Origin: CALCMJ01 sp964475415
GTDB lineage: Bacteria; Bacteroidota; Bacteroidia; Chitinophagales; Saprospiraceae
DNA: 64,000 bases
Assembly (NCBI GenBank): GCA_964475415.1
Contig: CAYYWZ010000008.1
Coordinates: forward strand, 26,056 to 90,055
Direction: 5' to 3'
The notes under the pieces are model-generated. The model made no database searches. It had not been told where the DNA came from and worked only from the letters and a program-made list of their open reading frames with translations. Below are positions 42,526 to 50,827 of this stretch, piece by piece. Within the stretch, counting starts at the first letter, position 1, and the number at the start of each line of letters is the position of its first letter. Both the position numbers and the translations under genes were made by a program.

Positions 42526-44342
42526 CCACAGAGGATTTTAAAAAGTTAGCTCCTAGTATACCTAAGCTTCCTGGAGTCTATAGATTTCTAGATGAGGATG
42601 ATGTTATTCTCTATGTCGGAAAGGCGAAGAGTCTTCGTACGAGATTGTCAAATTACTTCGGCTCGAGAAAAAACATGGCCTATAAGACCATCACTATGGT
42701 CAAGCATGCACACCATATAGAATATACAATAGTAGAAACGGAACACGATGCCTTGTTGCTAGAAGCTACCTTGGTAAAAGCGAATCAGCCTCGATATAAT
42801 GTTATGCTGAAGGATGGGAAATCTTATGTTCATATTTGTATAAAAAATGAACGGTTTCCGAGAGTGTTTTTTACGAGGAGAGTGATTAAGGATGGCAGTA
42901 CTTATTTTGGTCCTTATACTTCGAAGTATCGAGCCAATATAATTTTAGAAACAATCAAGAAGATTTTCGAACTGAGAACGTGTACACTGAATCTCTCTGC
43001 TGATAATATAGATAAAGGAAAGTTCAAGGTATGCCTAGAGTATCATATAAAAAATTGTAAAGGACCCTGCGAAGGACATGAGTCAGAGGAAGAATACGAT
43101 GATAAGATCAAGCAAGTAAAGAATATTCTAAAAGGAAATTTCCGACAAGTAAAGGATTATATGAATGAGCAAATGGATCTTCATGTAAAAAACTTGCAGT
43201 TCGAAAAAGCACAACGTATCAAGGAGAACTTATCTGTACTGCAGAATTACCAATCTAGTTCTATGGTAGTAAGTACTAAGATCAAAGACGTGGATATATT
43301 CCATATGGAGGATGATAATGATTATGCTTATGTCAATTATCTGAAGGTTGTCAATGGAGCGCTACTCAATACCGATATCTTAGAAATGAAAAAAAATCTA
43401 AATGAGAATAAGGATGAGTTGTTAGCCTATGGTATAGATCGATTGCGAGAAAAGTTCAATAGTATTGCGCCAGAAATCATACTGGATCGAAAGATAGACC
43501 TTATAGAAAAAGATCTTAAAATCATAGTGCCCCAGAAAGGAGAGAAGAAACATCTCCTGGATCTGGCAGCAAAAAACATGAAGTATTTTCTGCTACAAAA
43601 AAGGAAGGAGGCGATCAATAAGATAAAAAAACTCACTGCGTCAGAAAGAATATTGGGTACGATGAAATCTGATCTAGATATGGATGTAATGCCTTTTCAT
43701 ATAGAATGTTTTGATAATTCTAATATACAGGGGACGAATCCTGTTTCTAGTTGTGTAGTTTTCAAAAATGCAAAACCCAGTAAGAAAGATTATAGAAAAT
43801 ACAATATCAAGACCGTGGTAGGTCCAGATGATTTTGCTTCCATGCAAGAGGTGGTAACTAGAAGGTATACAAGGCTTATAAAAGAAGAAAGTCCACTTCC
43901 CCAGTTGGTCATTATAGATGGAGGAAAGGGACAGTTAAGTGCTGCATATGATATATTCAAGGAATTAGGTATTGAAGAAAAGGTGGCACTTATAGGTATA
44001 GCCAAGCGTCTAGAAGAAATTTATTTCCCTGACGATCCTGTACCTTTATATATCAATAAAAAATCAGAAAGCCTTAAGCTGATCCAGCAGCTAAGAAACG
44101 AAGCCCATCGGTTTGCTATTAACTTCCATAGAGACCAGCGATCTAAAAATTTCCTTGGAACAGAACTTACCAGGATAGTGGGTGTGGGTGAAAAAACTGC
44201 AGATAAATTGTTAAGCCATTTTGGTTCTGTCAAGAGGATAAAAGAGGCTAGTGAAGTACAGCTAGCAGAGGTAGTAGGTGTTAGGGCTGCAAAGTTAGTA
44301 TTCAGCTATTTTCTTGGTGCAGCTCCGGCCAAAGGAAAGTGA
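42522..44342 (+). CDS. uvrC: UvrABC excinuclease subunit C
   Basis: UvrC, 606 residues, makes the 3' and 5' incisions in nucleotide excision repair. Order: GIY-YIG nuclease (about 13-95, PGVYRFLDEDDVILYVGKAK), a cysteine-bearing middle (CLEYHIKNCKGPCEG), a UVR domain binding UvrB (about 205-240), an RNase H-like nuclease (about 380-525) with IECFDNSNIQG and VIIDGGKGQL, and a helix-hairpin-helix pair at the C-terminus (about 545-605, VGEKTADKLLSHFGS). Complete and standard in length. Coupled to mgsA by a four-base overlap. Confidence 0.97.
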   Translation: MTTEDFKKLAPSIPKLPGVYRFLDEDDVILYVGKAKSLRTRLSNYFGSRKNMAYKTITMVKHAHHIEYTIVETEHDALLLEATLVKANQPRYNVMLKDGKSYVHICIKNERFPRVFFTRRVIKDGSTYFGPYTSKYRANIILETIKKIFELRTCTLNLSADNIDKGKFKVCLEYHIKNCKGPCEGHESEEEYDDKIKQVKNILKGNFRQVKDYMNEQMDLHVKNLQFEKAQRIKENLSVLQNYQSSSMVVSTKIKDVDIFHMEDDNDYAYVNYLKVVNGALLNTDILEMKKNLNENKDELLAYGIDRLREKFNSIAPEIILDRKIDLIEKDLKIIVPQKGEKKHLLDLAAKNMKYFLLQKRKEAINKIKKLTASERILGTMKSDLDMDVMPFHIECFDNSNIQGTNPVSSCVVFKNAKPSKKDYRKYNIKTVVGPDDFASMQEVVTRRYTRLIKEESPLPQLVIIDGGKGQLSAAYDIFKELGIEEKVALIGIAKRLEEIYFPDDPVPLYINKKSESLKLIQQLRNEAHRFAINFHRDQRSKNFLGTELTRIVGVGEKTADKLLSHFGSVKRIKEASEVQLAEVVGVRAAKLVFSYFLGAAPAKGK

Positions 44343-44550
44343 TATTTCTTATGGAGCTTCTAGTAAAGAGCAGACTGCCATTTTATTGTATAGCTTATTT
44401 TAGTAATCAATGACTTCCATTTTTTTACTTAATTATTAGGAATAATTTTTGAAGTATTCGTTCTATATTTTGATAAGTTGTAGAGATGTAAACTATTTGC
44501 AAGTCTATAAGAATTTATTTTTATATTTTTAATCTCAAAGAAAATGAGAG

Positions 44551-46809
44551 ATGATCCTACGATATCTAGACCCATATAATATAGTTCTAAAAGATTACAA
44601 AAAACTAGAAGGTTATCTAAGCGAAAACTATCAGGTAGTAACCAATGAAGATAAGGCCTATGTCCTAAAGGTTTATATCGATCCACAAGAACGAGAAGGT
44701 ATATATCAGGAGAACAAAATACTCAGCACACTAGCTAAGAAACTAGATTATAAGATTTCTCATCCTATCCAAAATCAGCGTCATAAGGACGTTACCAGCT
44801 TTCCTGATGGCACTTTCTGTAGAATACTAAACTATATACCAGGTGTATTTCTAAATAAGGAAAATATGATGGACCATATAGTTGGTGACCTCGGCAAGAA
44901 GGTAGCGGCTATGGATAAGTGCTTATATGGTCAATCAAATAGCGCAATAGAAGCTAGAAAGATAAAGTGGGATATGCAACAAATAGCACTCACAAAAAAT
45001 GACTTGGGTAACATAGAAAATCCTTCTGATAGAAAAATAGTTGCTTACTATATAGATCAGTATGAATTCCTAATGCGCAACAGTAATTTTAGGATGAGTA
45101 TAATTCATAATGACATCAATGAAAATAATGTCTTGGTAAATCCTGAAGAGAATAGGATAGAAGGAATCATAGATTTTGGTGATATGGTATATGCTCCTAT
45201 AGTACAAGAAGTTGCGGTAGCCATCGCTTATATAATGATGCTCTCGGATCAACCGCTTATAAGTGCTCAGACTTTTGTGGAACATTACCATTCGGAATTT
45301 CCGCTTACACGAGAGGAATTATCGTCGATCTATATTATGGTGGCTGCTCGCCTTTGTATCTCGGTTGTCAGCTCAGCTACAGCTAAAAAGGACCAGGTCG
45401 ATACGGCCTACATAATGCAGACGGAGAAGGGGGCTTGGAATTTGCTATATGAGTGGCTTAAGTACAATCCTATAGATGTAAAAAATTGTTTTTTTAGAGC
45501 GGCAGGATTTCCTACTGAGTTTGCAAAACAAAAGGCAGATCAACAGATAGAGCTGAGAAAATTACATATCTCTAGTGCGCAGAAGATGACTTACAATGAG
45601 CCGATACATATGGAATCTGCAGCCTTCCAGTATATGTATGATATACATGGTAATACTTATCTAGATGCTTATAATAATATTCCTCTCATAGGACATAGTC
45701 ATCCAAGGATTACAGAAGCTGTAGAACGACAGATAAGAAAACTCAATACGAATACTAGATATTATTATGATGCTCTGACTAACTATGCTGAAAAGTTATT
45801 GTCTTATTTTCCTGATAAGCTCAACAAGGTTTTCTTTGTAAATTCTGGATCAGAGGCAACAGACCTGGCGATCCGTCTTGCTAAAAATTTTACACAAGCT
45901 AACTACGTGACAGTCGTAGATCAAGGATACCATGGGCATACGCAGACTGGTATTCAGATAAGTAGTTACAAATACAATGGGAGAGGAGGAGGAGGTATCC
46001 AAAACGGAACTATACAAGTACCTCTACCTAAGTTATATAGAGGAGAATTTGCGACAGCTCAAGAATATATTACTCATGCAGAAAAAACAATAAATGATGC
46101 GGAGGCTGAAGGAAAAGATATCTCTTGTTTTATCACTGAGATTGTATCGGGGTGTGGTGGTCAAGTTCCGTTAGCTCCAGGTTATCTTTCTAGTTTGTAT
46201 TCTTTTCTGCAGCATAAAAATATTCCACTTATTGTCGATGAGGTACAGACAGGATTCGGTAGGATGGGGCAGAGTTTTTGGGCTTTCAAACTTAAAGATG
46301 TTAAGCCTGATATTGTATGTCTAGGAAAACCTATGGGTAATGGACATCCCTTAGGTGCGGTGGTAACCACTCAGGATATTGCTGATGCCTTTGATAATGG
46401 TATGGAGTTTTTTAGTTCATTTGGAGGAAATCCTGTATCCTGTGAAGTAGGGATGGCTGTCTTAGATACAGTAGAAGAAGAAGGACTACAAGAAAATGCT
46501 AATGTTGTAGGAGATTATATGCAAGCCATACTTAAGGACTTGCAGAGAACTTATCCGGAGATTGGTAATGTACGTGGGTACGGTTTATTTATAGGTGTAG
46601 AACTTATAGATCCTGAGACGAACAACTCTGAAGGTGAACTAGCTCAGTATATCAAAAATGGAATGCGCCAGAATTTTGTGCTGACCTCTACTGATGGAAA
46701 AGATGATCATGTATTAAAGATAAAACCTCCCTTGTGTTTTACTAAGAAAAATGCAGAGCAGTATTGTGAAGTGCTGAGCCAGTTATTAAGGAATTATCGG
46801 AGAGGGTAG
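44551..46809 (+). CDS. Fused APH-type kinase and class III aminotransferase-fold phospho-lyase
   Basis: A 752-residue two-enzyme fusion. Residues 1-310 form an aminoglycoside-phosphotransferase-like kinase with H186-N-D188 (catalytic loop) and D208-F-G-D211 (metal loop). Residues 330-752 form a class III aminotransferase-fold PLP enzyme with SGSEATDLAIRLA, the Asp of VDEVQTGFGR and K593 (LGKPMGNG) as PLP lysine. The same two families in humans are hydroxylysine kinase (HYKK) and 5-phosphohydroxylysine or ethanolamine-phosphate phospho-lyases (PHYKPL, ETNPPL). The likely reaction is phosphorylation of a hydroxylated amine, then elimination of phosphate and ammonia to an aldehyde. The substrate is unproven. 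Confidence 0.85.
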   Translation: MILRYLDPYNIVLKDYKKLEGYLSENYQVVTNEDKAYVLKVYIDPQEREGIYQENKILSTLAKKLDYKISHPIQNQRHKDVTSFPDGTFCRILNYIPGVFLNKENMMDHIVGDLGKKVAAMDKCLYGQSNSAIEARKIKWDMQQIALTKNDLGNIENPSDRKIVAYYIDQYEFLMRNSNFRMSIIHNDINENNVLVNPEENRIEGIIDFGDMVYAPIVQEVAVAIAYIMMLSDQPLISAQTFVEHYHSEFPLTREELSSIYIMVAARLCISVVSSATAKKDQVDTAYIMQTEKGAWNLLYEWLKYNPIDVKNCFFRAAGFPTEFAKQKADQQIELRKLHISSAQKMTYNEPIHMESAAFQYMYDIHGNTYLDAYNNIPLIGHSHPRITEAVERQIRKLNTNTRYYYDALTNYAEKLLSYFPDKLNKVFFVNSGSEATDLAIRLAKNFTQANYVTVVDQGYHGHTQTGIQISSYKYNGRGGGGIQNGTIQVPLPKLYRGEFATAQEYITHAEKTINDAEAEGKDISCFITEIVSGCGGQVPLAPGYLSSLYSFLQHKNIPLIVDEVQTGFGRMGQSFWAFKLKDVKPDIVCLGKPMGNGHPLGAVVTTQDIADAFDNGMEFFSSFGGNPVSCEVGMAVLDTVEEEGLQENANVVGDYMQAILKDLQRTYPEIGNVRGYGLFIGVELIDPETNNSEGELAQYIKNGMRQNFVLTSTDGKDDHVLKIKPPLCFTKKNAEQYCEVLSQLLRNYRRG

Positions 46810-46909
46810 TTAATTCTTATTTTGCATTTTGTTTGAATCTTGATTAGGAAGATCTTCTACATTGCTTGATTGCTTTTATAGTATTCATTATTAAAATAGA
46901 AAAGATAAG

Positions 46910-46945
46910 AGAAGCCATATAATCTGAGTAGAGTATATGGCTTCT
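46910..46945. terminator. Bidirectional hairpin between convergent genes
   Basis: AGAAGCCATATA (46910-46921) pairs perfectly over 12 bp with TATATGGCTTCT (46934-46945) around a 12-base loop. It sits between the convergent kinase/phospho-lyase and choice-of-anchor V genes. The following T tract is short, so strength is uncertain. Confidence 0.65.
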
Positions 46946-46963
46946 GTATTTAATTGGATCTTA

Positions 46964-47773
46964 TTATTGAACTAGTATTTTCTTAGAGAATACTTCATTC
47001 TCAGTTGTTAGGAATTGTAAAATATAAATTCCTTTTTCATAATAAAATAAGTCTAATGTAATATTGTCACTTGAGCTAGGGGAATCTATGATCCTTTTCC
47101 CATAAAGATCAAAAACTGTAATAGCTTTTACATCATCTTTGAGTCCTGTAATATTTATGATTCCATCAGATGGGTTAGGGTAGACGCTTAGATTTTCAAA
47201 AGCAAAGTCTTGGCTACTACTCATAATAGATTCTTGAATAGTGAAACTTGTATTGTCTGCCCCATCTCCTCCGTTACCTTGAGCTAGATTGACTGCGTTT
47301 CCAGCTACATAGAAAGTAACAGAACCAGATCCTTCCACCGGCGCTGTCCACTCTACCATGAAAGTACTATCTGGACTCGGCTGGTTATGTTCAGCATATT
47401 GTCTATCGTTTGCCACAGATAGCTTGGCATTAATAGATGGATTTTCAAAAGAGTTAGTAGAAACATTATCTTGATCTGTTAAGGCTACCATCTGAAAGCC
47501 ATAGGCTGCTGGTGCAGTCTGTGTTGCAATAGATACCTCTGCAAAGTAGGTTACCCCTGCTTCGTATGCATCTATAAGGGTGCCTTCGCCGTCCATCAGG
47601 GATATTGAAATTTCAGGACCGAATGCGCCTGAACTATGACAAGTAGCACAGACTCTATCAATGTCTCCTGGTGCTCCGGTGTTTCCTTCCCCAGCAGCCG
47701 CAGCTCTACCTCCAGAGCTAGACATTAGAAATATAGAAGTTCCGATTAGTAAAAAAGTGTAGAGTATTTTCAT
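46964..47773 (-). CDS. Choice-of-anchor V (Reeler-like) secreted protein with CxxCH motif and T9SS sorting domain
   Basis: A 269-residue T9SS cargo. A signal peptide (about 1-26) is followed by NTGAPGDIDRVCATCHSSG, where C-A-T-C-H is a textbook c-type heme attachment motif, then a Reeler/choice-of-anchor V beta domain (about 50-180), and a T9SS type A sorting domain (about 190-269, VYPNPSDG). In this family the CxxCH sits at the start of the domain, and heme binding has been suggested but is not generally shown. If heme is attached, this would be an extracellular cytochrome. Convergent with the upstream fusion gene; no operon partner. Confidence 0.8.
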   Translation of the reverse strand: MKILYTFLLIGTSIFLMSSSGGRAAAAGEGNTGAPGDIDRVCATCHSSGAFGPEISISLMDGEGTLIDAYEAGVTYFAEVSIATQTAPAAYGFQMVALTDQDNVSTNSFENPSINAKLSVANDRQYAEHNQPSPDSTFMVEWTAPVEGSGSVTFYVAGNAVNLAQGNGGDGADNTSFTIQESIMSSSQDFAFENLSVYPNPSDGIINITGLKDDVKAITVFDLYGKRIIDSPSSSDNITLDLFYYEKGIYILQFLTTENEVFSKKILVQ

Positions 47774-48077
47774 AGATATGGTATTTAGTTAGCCCTTAAA
47801 TATTGAAGGCAATAATTGTTTAAAAATTTATGAATCTATTTCTGCAGGAGTCACCTAAGCTTAAGGGCATAGCTAACCGCTGTTAATATATGCTGTTAAT
47901 CAGGTTAAGGATTTATTGCTAGTGAGTAGTTATTGTCTACAAAGTATAAATATTTAAAATATTTATACTAATCGAGATTGAATATTCTTAGCAAAATGGA
48001 TTAGAATTTATTTTTAGGCTTAGTTTTTTATATAGAAGTTTATTAATTGTTAAATTGAGCAAGTAAAATCTAAGCCA
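47774..48077. promoter_or_regulatory. Divergent intergenic region
   Basis: About 300 AT-rich bases between divergent genes, expected to hold two promoters. The only ordered feature is the 27-bp palindrome at 47943-47969, listed separately. Near 47830-47885 repeated ttaag/cttaa words and gttaat steps occur but no coding frame. Confidence 0.4.
47943..47969. promoter_or_regulatory. 27-bp palindrome with one-base centre
   Basis: AGTATAAATATTT (47943-47955), A, AAATATTTATACT (47957-47969): 13 perfect pairs. It is 109 bases upstream of the DinB-like gene and 170 bases upstream of the CxxCH protein gene. With no GC content and no T tract it is more likely a DNA site than a terminator. It shares AGTATA with the inverted repeat at 34634-34672. 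Confidence 0.6.
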
Positions 48078-48692
48078 ATGAAAATCAGATATATTATAGC
48101 AGTCTTATTCTTCTGCTTCTATTGTGAGGCGATAGCACAGGCTAAAAGTGATGAATCAATGAATGAAAATATTCCTTACAAGAAAATTCCGGACTATCCA
48201 GAAAATTATACATCTGGGACTTTGATTGCAAGAATGATTGACGGTCTAGGGTACAGATACTATTGGGCTACAGAGGGACTTACTGCTAAGGATCTAGCCT
48301 ATCTTCCAGGTAATGAAGGAAGATCTTCTGGTGATACTATGGATCATTTGTTAGGGCTATCAGAAATGATTGTTAATACGATCAAGCATCTTCCAAATAT
48401 AAAACCAAGAAAGGAGCGTGTATTAGATTTTTCTCAGAAAAGAACTATAACACTTCAAAATCTAAAAATGGCAAGTGATATCCTTAAGTCAAGTACGACT
48501 AGTGAGATAGAATCTTCTAAAATAATATTCCAAAGAAAAGGGAATTCTTCTGAAATGCCTTTTTGGCATTTACTTAATGGTCCCATAGCTGATGCACTGA
48601 CACATGTAGGTCAGGTAGTAAGTTATAGGAGATCCTCAGGAAATCCCATTAATCCTAATGTCAATGTGTTTATGGGGTTGACGAAGGAATAA
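48078..48692 (+). CDS. Secreted DinB-like protein
   Basis: A 204-residue protein with a signal peptide (about 1-21, ending CEAIAQA) and a four-helix DinB-like domain. Likely metal-site histidines are those of MDHLLGLSEM (about residue 90) and THVGQVVSYR (about 182), the usual DinB positions; most DinB proteins are cytoplasmic, so export is a variation seen in some Bacteroidota. Known relatives are nonspecific metal-dependent or thiol-transfer enzymes; the activity is unknown. A small membrane protein gene follows nine bases later. Confidence 0.7.
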   Translation: MKIRYIIAVLFFCFYCEAIAQAKSDESMNENIPYKKIPDYPENYTSGTLIARMIDGLGYRYYWATEGLTAKDLAYLPGNEGRSSGDTMDHLLGLSEMIVNTIKHLPNIKPRKERVLDFSQKRTITLQNLKMASDILKSSTTSEIESSKIIFQRKGNSSEMPFWHLLNGPIADALTHVGQVVSYRRSSGNPINPNVNVFMGLTKE

Positions 48693-48701
48693 TTATATCT
48701 T

Positions 48702-49196
48702 ATGAAAATCTATCTGACGATTCTACTATGTTCTTTATTTATTAATTCTTACGGGCAAGAGATTGTCAAAGTAAATATTGAATCTTATCCTTATATGGTA
48801 GATAATAAGCTTATAGATAATTATTATGATTTGGAAGATTATTTCTATAAGTATACTGAGTCTGGAAGTGCTTACGATTCCTATCGGTTTTATAACAGAA
48901 ATGCCAAGAAACTTGCTGTTGCTGGAGCAGTTACATTGACCTTAGGATTTGCTTTATTCGCAACTGATGGTGGAGATTGCTGCACGGATCAGCAAGCCGC
49001 GGGGGTAATCTTAGCACTAATTACTATCCCTTTAGAAATTATAGCGTTGACGTTTTATATTATGTCTTCAGCTAAGAAGCATCGGTCCATAGAGTTATAT
49101 AATGAATTAGAGAGTAAACAAGTGGGCGTAATAGATCATTACAAAATCAGTCTTAAAATTAATTTAGACAAGGTGGGTTTGATTATGCAATTTTAA
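48702..49196 (+). CDS. Hypothetical envelope protein
   Basis: A 164-residue protein I do not recognise. It has a signal peptide (about 1-18, ending NSYGQ), a Tyr/Asp-rich segment, and two close hydrophobic segments (about 70-92 and 98-120) around a DGGDCCTDQQ turn, then a charged tail. Topology suggests an envelope protein with a membrane hairpin. It is probably cotranscribed with the DinB-like gene directly upstream. Confidence 0.55.
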   Translation: MKIYLTILLCSLFINSYGQEIVKVNIESYPYMVDNKLIDNYYDLEDYFYKYTESGSAYDSYRFYNRNAKKLAVAGAVTLTLGFALFATDGGDCCTDQQAAGVILALITIPLEIIALTFYIMSSAKKHRSIELYNELESKQVGVIDHYKISLKINLDKVGLIMQF

Positions 49197-49324
49197 TAAA
49201 ACAATGAGTAGAAAATATAGGCGCAGCTTACTCTTAACATTGTCGAATTTATCGCTTGTCGTAAGCCCTACAGATGACCAGCAATTATGAATAGAACTGA
49301 AGTATGATTTAGGGTCAAATCGTA

Positions 49325-50668
49325 TTAAAAATAGCACTCTACTTCTTTCCCACTATCTTGTTTCTTAGCAAATGGATATATCTTTATATTGACATATACA
49401 TCACTTCCTCTAAATTGCTGGCTAGAACCTACAAGGCTTATGAGATTATCTGAACCTATCGTAAGAAAAGCAAACCTGAGTGCAGCACCTACTCTCAGAT
49501 CGTTAAAATCATATAGGGCGATAGGAAGGAATGCAGAGAAATGTTTTCTTTCATAGAGCCCTGTCACATTAAAGCTGTTAGATCTTCTGAGTTGCTTATT
49601 GCTCCATTTTAGATTCTGTACAACGAAAGCTTCTGCAGATATATACTTTGTTATCTTTCTTTTGTACTGAAGACTGAAGGCAGTAGGGGCGAGGATAGTA
49701 TAACTATCGGAACTTTCTATATCTATAAAATCATTTTCTAGCTGAGTGATTAGCGCTTCGTAAGTGTCGATATTTTCGTAGTTGCTTACACTAAGCTGAG
49801 TAGCATCTTGGAAACTTATGTTATAATAACTTCCGTTATTTCTCATCCATCCTAGATCTAGAATGGAGAAACCAAATTCTGAACCATTGCCATCGAAATT
49901 ATGCAATAGAAATCCTGCATCTAGAGCAAGACCCCATCCATTGTTATTTTCATTATATCCTATCTGGAAATTAGATCCAGAAATTCCTTCTATGAGATCT
50001 GATCCTTGGTATCTGTAATCGAAATCTACATTTGTACTAAATACACTACTTAGATGTGATCTTAGATATTTAAGTGTAGCGCCTATGGATAGATTTTTAT
50101 TTTGCTGAATGCCTAGATGGACTGCATATTCTGACCATAGGGCTGCAGAGGCATCGAAGGCTTTAAGCTGAAAAACACTATCGACTTGCAGGTTGGAAAC
50201 ATTATGATAGTTTAAAGAAGATGAAATATTCTGTGCACCAGCCATCCCCCGTAATTTGTAGGATACACCTACCTTATACTTATCTCGAAGCGTAATCATA
50301 ATACCAGGTCCTAATATTTCTCCTTTAAGATCTACAAATGAATTTCTAGGTGCTTCATTAAAAATTAAGGGAAGGGGTAGATCTTGTAATGGGACATCAG
50401 TTTCAGGCTGATATATTTCTACCTCATCCGTTCTACCGATTAGATTTGTAAAACTTGTATTATCTACATAGCCGTAGTTGTTTTCAAAAAATAGATGCGC
50501 CCCAATTAATTGGACTTCCCATTTGTTTTGAGATTTATTAATGAATGCAGGATTTAGCTTAGTGGAAAGTAAGCCATTATAGTTGCCGAGGCTTAGTCCA
50601 GAAGCTTCTTGGGTATGTGCAGAAATAGTCGTGAAAGAGATGAATAAGACAACAAGATATTTAAACAT
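49325..50668 (-). CDS. DUF5723-like outer-membrane protein
   Basis: A 447-residue protein from ATG 50668, chosen because it places the signal peptide (MFKYLVVLFISFTTISAHTQ) at the very N-terminus; a longer frame to 50704 adds 12 residues with no role. The body alternates strands typical of large beta-barrels and opens GLSLGNYNGLLSTKLNPAFI, the characteristic start of the DUF5723 family (fatty-acid-transporter/PorV-like barrels of Bacteroidota). Function unknown; some relatives sit near T9SS genes, which is not the case here. Confidence 0.75.
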   Translation of the reverse strand: MFKYLVVLFISFTTISAHTQEASGLSLGNYNGLLSTKLNPAFINKSQNKWEVQLIGAHLFFENNYGYVDNTSFTNLIGRTDEVEIYQPETDVPLQDLPLPLIFNEAPRNSFVDLKGEILGPGIMITLRDKYKVGVSYKLRGMAGAQNISSSLNYHNVSNLQVDSVFQLKAFDASAALWSEYAVHLGIQQNKNLSIGATLKYLRSHLSSVFSTNVDFDYRYQGSDLIEGISGSNFQIGYNENNNGWGLALDAGFLLHNFDGNGSEFGFSILDLGWMRNNGSYYNISFQDATQLSVSNYENIDTYEALITQLENDFIDIESSDSYTILAPTAFSLQYKRKITKYISAEAFVVQNLKWSNKQLRRSNSFNVTGLYERKHFSAFLPIALYDFNDLRVGAALRFAFLTIGSDNLISLVGSSQQFRGSDVYVNIKIYPFAKKQDSGKEVECYF

Positions 50669-50827
50669 GAGCAATAGAGTTTTACAAATTATCGAACTAG
50701 TCATCTGTCAAATGAGATCATACTAGTATATGTTTTTTGTAAATCTTTCCTTATAGCTTAGTTTTATAGATTAGATAACGTTCATGAAAATGAGAAAAGT
50801 ATATTTCATCAAAATAATTATGTGCAA

